Positions 7,293 to 12,986 of a stretch of DNA of 18,696 bases are shown here, piece after piece. The stretch is from Woeseia sp037968755 (GTDB lineage: Bacteria > Pseudomonadota > Gammaproteobacteria > Steroidobacterales > Woeseiaceae): contig JBBKWB010000041.1 in assembly GCA_037968755.1 (NCBI GenBank), positions 1-18,696 of the forward strand, read 5' to 3'. The notes beneath the pieces were generated by a model. That model did no database searches, was not told the DNA's origin, and saw only the letters and a list, made by a program, of their open reading frames with translations. A program made the translations under genes and the position numbers. The number at the start of each line of letters is the position of its first letter. Position 1 is the first letter of the stretch.

Positions 7293-8894
7293 ATGAGAAA
7301 GTACTTGCTGATTACGTTGCTGGCCCTCGGCGGCTGCGCTACTCAATCTGGCGGCGAACACGCCGGCCACGGTATGAATATGGGTGGCGGTACGGAAGCA
7401 TTCCTCGACCCTATCGAGCTGTATCCCGAAATGACCGGCGATTTCTCCCGCTCAATATCCAGCAACAATGCAAGGACACAAGCGTACTTTAACCAAGGCA
7501 TGCAGTTGCGTTACGCCTACGCAGTGGACGCAGCAGCACGTTCGTTTCGTGAAGCCTGGAAAGCGGACCCGAACTGCGCCATTTGTTACTGGGGCGAGTC
7601 ATTTTCTCTGAGCGGGTATCTGAACGGCGCCAAGTCAGTCGAGAAAGCACCGTATGCGCTCGCGGCTGCAAAGAAAGCATATGAACTTCGGCAGCATGCG
7701 AGTCCTGTTGAGCGCGCTTTGATCGATGCGATCCAGGTCTGGCACATTGAAAACTACACGGTTGCCACGCGCCGTCCCGAGGATCAGAAATTCGCTGATG
7801 CCATGGCCAAGGTGTACGAACAGTATCCGGACGACCTGGACGTCACGGCCGTCTACGCGGTTGCGTTGTTCCTGCTGGAAGAACGACGCGGCACGCGCGA
7901 GTTGGACGATCCAAACGTAATCCGCCTGCACGGTGTACTCGAAGGTGCGCTGGCCAAAGACATTACACATCCGGGCGCCTGTCATCTGTACATTCACGCG
8001 ACAGAATCTACCGTACGCCCCGATCTTGCCCTGCCCTGCGCCGCTTACCTTGGCAATGCCATTCCCGGCGCAAGTCACCTTAACCACATGCCATCGCACA
8101 CCTGGAATGAAATCGGCCAATGGGGCGACTCAGTGCGCGCCAACACGCAGGCCTGGCATTCGGACCTGAAAGCAGCGGCTGGCAAAGGCGTGGCCATTTA
8201 CCAGACGCACAACCTGCACATGCTGCTGTTCGCGGCCTCGTTTGACGGCCAGGGCGCGGTGGCAACCCAGGCAGGCAAGGACTATCGCAAGATTACCGAC
8301 AACACGATGTACGAAGTGCTGACCCTGATTCGCTTCGGCCGCTTTGACGAGGTACCGGGTATCACCAACCGACCAACGGACGGCGTGTCCGGCGCGCTCT
8401 GGGATTTTGCACAAGGTTATGCGGCGCTGCGCAATGGCGACATGAGCAAAGCTAAGCGATTACGCACAAAGGTGCTCAATTACTCCAGTTCCACAACGGA
8501 CAAGTTCCGCTTTCACCCGGCTGGACAAGTCGCGGGCACCACGGCGCATATCCTCGATGGCGAGATTAAGCGCGCTGACGGAGATCTCAATGGCGCGATT
8601 GCCGCCTTCGAGGAAGCGGCTCGCGTAGAAGACTCAATGGGCTACGACGAACCCGAACCACTGCCATTTGCTGCCCGTCACTGGCTGGGCGCGGCATTAC
8701 TTGAAGCTGAACGCTATTCAGAGGCAGAGCAGGCCTATCGCGACGAACTTGCCGATCATCCGCACAATGGTTGGTCTTTGCTTGGCTTGCAGCAGGCGAT
8801 AACTGCGCAAGGTCGCAATGACCTCGCGGTCAATGCAGACCTTGAGGAGAGCTGGGCGCGTTCGGACACCTGGATCCAGAGCTCACGGTTCTAA
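7293..8894 (+). CDS. TPR-repeat lipoprotein with His-rich conserved segments
   Basis: 533 residues. The signal sequence MRKYLLITLLALGGC ends in a clear lipobox (Cys15). Just after it lies GEHAGHGMNMGGG, a His/Met-rich stretch resembling copper-binding linkers. The body is helical with tetratricopeptide-like pairs: an early repeat around 73-95 (LRYAYAVDAAARSFREAWKA) and clear C-terminal ones (DLNGAIAAFEEAARVED, then YSEAEQAYRDELADHPHNGW). Between them are invariant-looking histidine segments, CHLYIHATE (230-238), HMPSHTW (265-271) and THNLHM (305-310), which could bind a metal; that is inference. It follows the DAO-like gene after 86 bases with a weak AGAGAAA ribosome site and ends at a strong terminator. 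It could be an envelope partner of the exported oxidase. A decayed second copy of its 3' end lies at 10776-10844. Confidence 0.82.
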   Translation: MRKYLLITLLALGGCATQSGGEHAGHGMNMGGGTEAFLDPIELYPEMTGDFSRSISSNNARTQAYFNQGMQLRYAYAVDAAARSFREAWKADPNCAICYWGESFSLSGYLNGAKSVEKAPYALAAAKKAYELRQHASPVERALIDAIQVWHIENYTVATRRPEDQKFADAMAKVYEQYPDDLDVTAVYAVALFLLEERRGTRELDDPNVIRLHGVLEGALAKDITHPGACHLYIHATESTVRPDLALPCAAYLGNAIPGASHLNHMPSHTWNEIGQWGDSVRANTQAWHSDLKAAAGKGVAIYQTHNLHMLLFAASFDGQGAVATQAGKDYRKITDNTMYEVLTLIRFGRFDEVPGITNRPTDGVSGALWDFAQGYAALRNGDMSKAKRLRTKVLNYSSSTTDKFRFHPAGQVAGTTAHILDGEIKRADGDLNGAIAAFEEAARVEDSMGYDEPEPLPFAARHWLGAALLEAERYSEAEQAYRDELADHPHNGWSLLGLQQAITAQGRNDLAVNADLEESWARSDTWIQSSRF

Positions 8895-8919
8895 TCGACA
8901 ACGGGTACTGCGAAAGACA

Positions 8920-8953
8920 AGCCGGCGCACCGAAGGGTGTGCCGGCTTTTTTT
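8920..8953 (+). terminator. Rho-independent terminator after the TPR gene
   Basis: AGCCGGCGCACC-GAAG-GGTGTGCCGGCT forms a 12-bp stem with one G-U pair and a 4-base loop, followed by seven T. It begins 25 bases after the TPR lipoprotein stop and should end the 5582-8894 transcription unit. A sister terminator of equal length lies at 10870-10906. Confidence 0.92.
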
Positions 8954-9298
8954 GTTGGAGTGAATTCGAGCGAATGATTTTGTGGGAGCGAGTTTAACCG
9001 CGAAACTACAGCACCGATTCACCCCCAACCATACAAGCATCAGCAGAAAGGGCTGACCCAGACACCCGCAATGGCCGGATTACTGCGTGCGCTAGCAGAC
9101 ACAGTCCAATCACACTGTCGCTCCAACTATAAAATAGGGCGGACTCCTGCCCAATAGGCATTGTGGCCTGTCGAAATTGCCATCCGTTGTTCGGTAGCGC
9201 ACCGTCGCGCAATCCGAAAGTGCGTAACGTTACGTACAAGTGAGCAGTTTCAATCCGCGATATTCGCAGTCGGCCGCTCACCCAAGAGGATACAGATC
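8954..9298. other. Gene-free stretch upstream of the small stress cassette
   Basis: No supported gene lies in these 345 bases. They hold a REP-like half element (8981-9003), an AT-rich TATAAAAT at 9128-9135 without a good -35 partner, a GGGC/GCCC pair just after it, and a perfect 12-bp palindrome CGTAACGTTACG at 9223-9234. The promoter of the lmo0937-type gene must lie here, but I cannot place it with confidence. Confidence 0.5.
8981..9003 (+). repeat. Degenerate REP-like element
   Basis: TGTGGGAGCGAGTTTAACCG followed by CGA resembles the GTGGGAGCGA...TCGCGA short palindromes scattered in intergenic DNA of pseudomonads and relatives. The right arm is altered, so the hairpin is weak. Only one copy is seen in the window. 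Confidence 0.35.
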
Positions 9299-9448
9299 AT
9301 GCTTTACACAATTGCGGTAGTACTTCTGATTCTTTGGGGTCTCGGTTTGGTTAGCTCAGTCACGGCGGGAGGCTTTATCCACGCCCTGCTCGTGGTCGCG
9401 TTGGTTCTGGTTGTTCTTGGAGCGATCAGCGGCCGCAGGGCCGTTTGA
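9299..9448 (+). CDS. lmo0937-family (DUF5670) small membrane protein
   Basis: 49 residues with two hydrophobic helices, MLYTIAVVLLILWGLGLVSS and a second centred on HALLVVALVLVVLGAI, separated by TAGGF and ended by GRRAV. This is the characteristic pattern of lmo0937-type peptides, found widely next to CsbD, PRC-barrel and other envelope-stress genes. The start ATG at 9299 has AGAGGA about 8 bases upstream. In the inner membrane the short loop and basic tail would flank the hairpin. Molecular function is unknown for the family. It is the first gene of a same-strand run with creA, the 10108 gene and the PRC-barrel gene. Confidence 0.85.
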   Translation: MLYTIAVVLLILWGLGLVSSVTAGGFIHALLVVALVLVVLGAISGRRAV

Positions 9449-9509
9449 AATACGCGCTGCACAATCGCAAGTCACCGATCGTGTCTTGCGTTGTACTTCT
9501 GTAGCAAAT

Positions 9510-9541
9510 ACTCATCCCGGGTCTATCACCCGGGAGTGAGT
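9510..9541 (+). promoter_or_regulatory. Long hairpin covering the creA ribosome binding site
   Basis: ACTCA-TCCCGGGT (9510-9522), loop CTATC, then ACCCGGGA-G-TGAGT (9528-9541) forms a 13-bp stem with one bulged G at 9536. The right arm includes the GGGAG Shine-Dalgarno of creA and ends one base before its ATG at 9542. If it folds in the mRNA it would hide the ribosome site. There is no T-run, so it is not a simple terminator. A DNA operator is the alternative reading. Confidence 0.6.
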
Positions 9542-10081
9542 ATGGCGTTTCGAAAGAAATACATCGCATTGCTTGGGGCCTTGCTGAGTGGTGCCGTTCT
9601 CATTGTCGTCGCCACACTAGTGAGCTGGGCGCCTCCAGCCGGTGCCGAGGAGATTGGCAAAGTTGATACGCGCTTTCGATTCCTGACGCCCGATGACACG
9701 GTTCGAATTGAAGTGTTCGATGATCCCGACATAGCAGGCGTCGCTTGTTACCTGAGCAGAGCCAAAACTGGCGGCGTAAAAGGTGCACTCGGCGTGGCTG
9801 AAGATACGTCTGATGCGTCGCTTGACTGCCGACAGGTCGGACCGATTGAGTTCAAGTCTCCACTGAAGAACGGAGAGAAGGTGTTCAGTGAACGCCGTTC
9901 GCTGATTTTCAAGGAGTTACAGGTGGTCCGCTACTGTGACACCGATCGCAATACGCTTGTATACCTGGCCTATAGCGATCGCGTAATTGAGGGTTCGCCA
10001 AAACATTCTGTGTCTGCCGTTCCGATCGCTGCGTACGCAGGCCAAGCCTCTGTTGCCAGATGTGGGGAACACTTGAAATGA
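9542..10081 (+). CDS. creA: CreA family exported protein
   Basis: 179 residues. After a basic start and a long hydrophobic segment (IALLGALLSGAVLIVVATLVSW, cleavage near AGAEE), the mature chain carries the CreA signature: IEVFDDPDIAGVACYLSRAK, GALGVAEDTSDASLDCRQVG, and ELQVVRYCDTDRNTLVYLAY ending in SDRVIEGSPKHSVSAVPI. CreA is a small periplasmic protein of unknown biochemical role, first named from the E. coli creABCD locus; no creBCD partners are present here. The start ATG at 9542 is the only good one: GGGAG lies 5 bases upstream, but inside a stable hairpin (9510-9541), and no other internal Met follows for a long way. Its stop overlaps an ATG (ATGA at 10078), although the next gene more likely starts at 10108. 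Confidence 0.9.
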   Translation: MAFRKKYIALLGALLSGAVLIVVATLVSWAPPAGAEEIGKVDTRFRFLTPDDTVRIEVFDDPDIAGVACYLSRAKTGGVKGALGVAEDTSDASLDCRQVGPIEFKSPLKNGEKVFSERRSLIFKELQVVRYCDTDRNTLVYLAYSDRVIEGSPKHSVSAVPIAAYAGQASVARCGEHLK

Positions 10082-10107
10082 GCATGACCAATCAGAGGAA
10101 AGTCAAA

Positions 10108-10302
10108 ATGAAAACAAAACCGGATGAAGAAAAAGGCGAAGGCAACCGCGAGGCAGACCAACGCTATCGGCAAGGTGTGCGCGAGACGGTTGCGAGCACA
10201 GACGCCGATGAGCGCGCCAAGCAGGCCCGCGACATCAGCGACAAGAAATTGAACGAAGCGAGATCGGCTGAGGACGACGCGCGCTCGCATTCCAGAAAAT
10301 AG
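10108..10302 (+). CDS. Small, highly charged, probably disordered protein
   Basis: 64 residues with almost no hydrophobic core. The sequence is made of Lys, Glu, Asp, Arg, Ala and Gln (for example GEGNREADQRYRQGVRETV and DADERAKQARDISDKKLNEA). The start ATG at 10108 is chosen because AGAGGAAA lies 7 bases upstream; an earlier ATG at 10078, overlapping the creA stop, would add ten residues and has only a GGGGAA site. I do not recognise a named family, but short hydrophilic proteins of this style are common beside lmo0937, CsbD and PRC-barrel genes and resemble hydrophilin-type stress proteins in composition. A role in desiccation or osmotic stress is inference. Confidence 0.65.
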   Translation: MKTKPDEEKGEGNREADQRYRQGVRETVASTDADERAKQARDISDKKLNEARSAEDDARSHSRK

Positions 10303-10428
10303 TGCTGGCCATTGCAATCTACGAAGTTTCGACTCGTGGCAGGCGCGGTGTCGAATTGCACAGAAACAGTCCTGTGACGCCGTTGTCTGGCCGCAGTCAC
10401 TTTCATACAAGTCACTAAGGAGAAAACA

Positions 10429-10755
10429 ATGCACATATCAGCTAGCACCCTTAAGGGAAACAAAGTAGTCAATCATCACGATAGAGATCTGGGCAAGGTC
10501 GAAGACCTGATGATCGATACGTCCAGTGGCAATGTTGACTATGCTGTACTGTCGTTTGGCGGCTTGCTCGGAATAGGCAACAAACTGTTCGCCATACCGA
10601 TGGATGCAATTAAGATTAATACCGACAAAAAATGCTGTGTCCTGAATGTTGAAGAAGAGCGCCTGAAAGATGCGCCGGGATTTGACAAGGACGAATGGCC
10701 GAACACATCCGACGCCAAATGGCAGTCGACCATCCGGGATTACTACAGCGCCTAA
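10429..10755 (+). CDS. PRC-barrel domain protein
   Basis: 108 residues. The PRC-barrel pattern is clear: LKGNKVVNHHDRDLGKVEDL, then LMIDTSSGNVDYAVLSFGG, GIGNKLFAIPMDAI and a closing beta strand KKCCVLNVEEERLKDAPGF. The C-terminal tail (DEWPNTSDAKWQSTIRDYY) matches the extension common in stress-associated members. The domain is known from the photosynthetic reaction centre H subunit and from RimM, but stand-alone proteins like this one have no settled function. The start has a strong AAGGAG 7 bases upstream. The 126 bases before it contain a direct repeat AGTCACT (twice, 16 bases apart) and no clear promoter. Directly after its stop begins a decayed copy of the TPR gene's 3' end. Confidence 0.9.
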   Translation: MHISASTLKGNKVVNHHDRDLGKVEDLMIDTSSGNVDYAVLSFGGLLGIGNKLFAIPMDAIKINTDKKCCVLNVEEERLKDAPGFDKDEWPNTSDAKWQSTIRDYYSA

Positions 10756-10775
10756 ACAACGCCACAAAGATTCCC

Positions 10776-10844
10776 GCGGTCAATGGCGACCTTAACAAGA
10801 GCTGGGCGCACTCGGACACTTGAATTCAAAGTTCGTGTTTCTAG
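10776..10844 (+). pseudogene. Relic of the 3' end of a TPR-lipoprotein paralogue
   Basis: These 23 codons align one-to-one with the last 23 codons of the TPR gene (8826-8894). I count 53 of 69 identical bases, with no gap. Translated, AVNGDLNKSWAHSDT, a TGA in place of Trp, then IQSSCF and TAG correspond to AVNADLEESWARSDTWIQSSRF and TAA. Weaker similarity reaches back to about 10757, right after the PRC-barrel stop, where a one-base gap is needed. No start or ribosome site remains. It is followed by a terminator of the same length and similar sequence to that of the TPR gene, so a whole paralogous 3' end was once here. Confidence 0.82.
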
Positions 10845-10869
10845 TTTTTTACGAATCTAGTGAATCGAT

Positions 10870-10906
10870 AAAAGCCGGCGCATCGTTCGATGCGCCGGCT
10901 TTTTTT
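10870..10906 (+). terminator. Rho-independent terminator, sister of the one at 8920
   Basis: AAAAGCCGGCGCATCG-TT-CGATGCGCCGGCTTTT is a perfect 16-bp inverted repeat, in practice a stem of about 14 bp, with a run of seven T. It should end transcription from the PRC-barrel gene through the relic. From AAGCCGGCGCA to the T-run it has the same length (35) as the 8920 terminator and shares most bases. Confidence 0.93.
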
Positions 10907-11133
10907 ATGCGCGAACCGGTAGTTTCGATTTCTTGAGTCTTGCTGCAACTTACCCAGGCCAAACTGATCGCGCTCGAAGCAATACCTGGTCAGTCCAGCT
11001 GTGAAAAAAGAGTCTAACCCCGAATTTATGCTCTCTACGGTTACAGGGTTGAGGTGTAATATTGATCAATTGACTCTGCAACCCGAAACAGACGCCAAAT
11101 GGTTAAGTGACTACGAAATTTAAAGTAGCTTGA
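10907..11133. other. AT-rich gene-free stretch before the small lipoprotein
   Basis: No gene is supported here. The stretch holds a perfect 10-bp palindrome ATTGATCAAT (11061-11070) framed by GGGTTG (11046-11051) and CAACCC (11079-11084), which could form the base of a loose stem. A TTGACT at 11070-11075 has no fitting -10 at 17 bases. Confidence 0.4.
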
Positions 11134-11535
11134 ATGAACAGAAAAGTTGCCATTCTTATTTTTTTAATTGCGATTTCCGCCGGCTGTTCGACAAGTGGCT
11201 CGTATCTCGCCGAGGAGGACGTTGCCGAAGTTCAGGAATCCATTACCACGGCACAACAGCTGCAAGTAGAATTGGGGACTCCGTCGGTTACTATTCCAAG
11301 AGACGACGGAACGATAATGTGGGTATTTGAAGAAATCTACAGGCCGGCAGACCCAACAAATTATATTCCCTACTTGGGAATGCTAATTGGTACAAACTCA
11401 AAATACTGTACTCGCTTAACTGTTTTAGTCGACCGCGAGACCGGTTCATTGAGCGACTGGAATTATGAAATTGAAGAAGATACGGATTACTGGGCAAAGA
11501 CGGACGACAAGTGCATGAAGGCAAAAAGAAAGTAA
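11134..11535 (+). CDS. Small BamE/SmpA-like lipoprotein
   Basis: 133 residues. MNRKVAILIFLIAISAGC is a lipoprotein signal with lipobox SAGC (Cys18). The mature part has the pattern of the SmpA/OmlA (BamE-like) fold: ITTAQQLQVELGTPSVTIP, then DDGTIMWVFEEIYRP, and LTVLVDRETGSLSDWNYEI, i.e. helix, 'lG.P' turn and strands. Small two-layer lipoproteins of this type sit in the periplasm on the outer membrane, and most beyond BamE have no defined role. The start ATG lacks a good Shine-Dalgarno (only AAAG about 11 bases upstream). The gene and its surroundings are visibly richer in A and T than all neighbours, which may mark acquired DNA or relaxed composition. Confidence 0.75.
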   Translation: MNRKVAILIFLIAISAGCSTSGSYLAEEDVAEVQESITTAQQLQVELGTPSVTIPRDDGTIMWVFEEIYRPADPTNYIPYLGMLIGTNSKYCTRLTVLVDRETGSLSDWNYEIEEDTDYWAKTDDKCMKAKRK

Positions 11536-11676
11536 CCACTATCGCAAGATAACTTAACGAACGGCCCCGACAGACGTCAGAACATCGGCTGAATGCTTTA
11601 ATGAATGTGTTGCGTCGACCGGTTGGATACGCAGTTAATTACAGACCCTGAGCACTATATCTCCTGGGCGACTGCT

Positions 11677-11746
11677 CATAACCAGGGTCAGACCACTATT
11701 AAGGCAAAATGCATAACCAGGGTCAGACCACTATTAAGGCAAAATG
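11677..11746. repeat. Two perfect 35-bp tandem repeats
   Basis: The unit CATAACCAGGGTCAGACCAC followed by TATTAAGGCAAAATG occurs at 11677-11711 and again, identical and directly abutting, at 11712-11746. Two adjacent copies without spacers rule out a CRISPR array. Exact identity suggests recent duplication of one unit. Confidence 0.95.
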
Positions 11747-11757
11747 TGGTCTGACCC
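11720..11757. repeat. 12-bp inverted repeat, REP-like palindrome
   Basis: GGGTCAGACCAC (11720-11731) in the second tandem unit is perfectly complementary to GTGGTCTGACCC (11746-11757), leaving a 14-base loop. The inverted arm ends 16 bases from the stop of the convergent NHL gene. There is no T-run in either direction after the stem, so it may protect 3' ends or be a mobile palindrome rather than a terminator. The GGTCAGACC core recalls short interspersed repeats of gammaproteobacteria, from memory. Confidence 0.8.
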
Positions 11758-11773
11758 CAATTAAGGTTCCGGA

Positions 11774-12790
11774 CTATTGTTCGGCGGGTTGCACCCATAG
11801 CAGGCGTTCGTACTTTCTGAGTCGTTTCGGGCCGACTTCGGCGCCGTAGATGTTGCCGTCTTTGTCCACGGCTACGCCTTCTGCGGCGGTGGTGCCGCCG
11901 GTCTGTGGATCAGGTTGCAGCGGATCAGGGATAAAGTAGCGAACCCAGGCATCGTGCACGCTGCCAATTCGAATACCGCGTTTCCAGCCCCAGTTTCCGG
12001 ACCAGATGACATGCGATTCCGAATCGGCGGAGTACAGCATGTCGTCTTTGTCGATGAACAGACCGCTCGGTCTGCCGAACTGGGTCCAGGTGGCGAGGTG
12101 TTTGCCGTCCTGATCGAAAATCTGGGTACGACTGTTGCCGCGATCGCCAACGAACAGACGTCCCAGTGAATCCATGGCCAGTGCATGCGGATCGCGGAAC
12201 TCGCCTGCTTCGGCGCCTGTCGTGCCCCAGGTCTTAATGAAGCGGCCGCGCGAGTCGAATTTTACAATTCGATTATTTCCGCTGGAACCATGCCCATCGG
12301 CTACAAAAATGTCCCCGTTGGGGGCTACCAGCACATCTGAGGGCTGATTGAACTCGTCGTTGCCGTCGCCAGCGACGCCCGCTTTGCCGAGTCGCATCAG
12401 TTCGCGACCGTTCTTGTCGAACTTGATGACCTGGTGTCCGCGATTGCCTTCGCCACGTGCATCCGTGATCCAGACATTGCTGTCCTTGTCGACGAAAATG
12501 CCGTGCGGCCAGACGATCATGCCCGCGCCGAATGTTTTGATCAGATTGCCGTCACGATCGTAGTGCAGGATCGGGTCAACATCGTCTGCCCCAACACACG
12601 TATTCTGCCCGCAGCGCTCAGCAACCCAGATGGTGTCATCCGGACCGGCATACACGGCGCTCGTCGAGCCCCATTCGCGACCTTCCGGTAGTTTGGCCCA
12701 GCCATCCACGGGTCGGTACGGATGTTCCTGCGCCACGGCCGGCAACGCGAAGGCACCGAGGGTAAGCAATAAACCTAGCTGTTTGTACAT
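11774..12790 (-). CDS. Exported NHL-repeat, peptidyl-alpha-hydroxyglycine lyase-like protein
   Basis: 338 residues from the ATG at 12790, which has AGGAG about 5 bases upstream and begins a clean signal peptide (MYKQLGLLLTLGAFALPAVA, then QEHPY). The rest is a six-bladed NHL propeller. Successive blades read HGIFVDKDSNVWITDARG, QPSDVLVAPNGDIFVADGHG, HALAMDSLGRLFVGDRGN and RPSGLFIDKDDMLYSAD, each followed by a strand such as RIVKFDSRGRFIKTWG. The pattern is that of the bacterial relatives of the lyase half of peptidylglycine alpha-amidating enzyme. Histidines and aspartates of the blades could hold the metal, but real lyase activity in these bacterial proteins is not established. It lies 196 bases downstream of the M28-like gene on the same strand and may share its transcript. 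Confidence 0.8.
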   Translation of the reverse strand: MYKQLGLLLTLGAFALPAVAQEHPYRPVDGWAKLPEGREWGSTSAVYAGPDDTIWVAERCGQNTCVGADDVDPILHYDRDGNLIKTFGAGMIVWPHGIFVDKDSNVWITDARGEGNRGHQVIKFDKNGRELMRLGKAGVAGDGNDEFNQPSDVLVAPNGDIFVADGHGSSGNNRIVKFDSRGRFIKTWGTTGAEAGEFRDPHALAMDSLGRLFVGDRGNSRTQIFDQDGKHLATWTQFGRPSGLFIDKDDMLYSADSESHVIWSGNWGWKRGIRIGSVHDAWVRYFIPDPLQPDPQTGGTTAAEGVAVDKDGNIYGAEVGPKRLRKYERLLWVQPAEQ

Positions 12791-12986
12791 GACATCTCCT
12801 GTGTTTCCAGCCGCGCGACCAAGCCGCAACGGCACTGGCAATCTAGCGTAAATCCATTCATGGCGTTTGAACTATGCGAAGGGAAACGTGTAATTCTCGC
12901 TTCGCTTCATTTTTCTATGGATTGCGGCCCTTGAAAAGGACGGTACATCCAAGCAGCCTGTCAAAACAGACTTTGCAAACAGGCCG

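Larger units (their letters stand above)
11536..11773. other. Convergent intergenic region with repeats
   Basis: This spacer lies between the lipoprotein stop and the stop of the convergent NHL gene. The first 140 bases show no gene or clear signal. The rest is occupied by the tandem and inverted repeats listed separately. Confidence 0.5.

Noticed and set aside
9121..9140. TATAAAAT at 9128-9135 as promoter of the lmo0937-type gene
   Set aside because: No acceptable -35 box at 16-18 bases upstream, and it is about 165 bases from the start codon.
10078..10107. Earlier ATG for the disordered protein, overlapping the creA stop
   Set aside because: Possible, but the ATG at 10108 has a much better ribosome site (AGAGGAAA at 7 bases); kept only as an alternative.
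11677..11746. CRISPR array
   Set aside because: There are only two units, directly abutting, with no spacers between them and no cas gene nearby.
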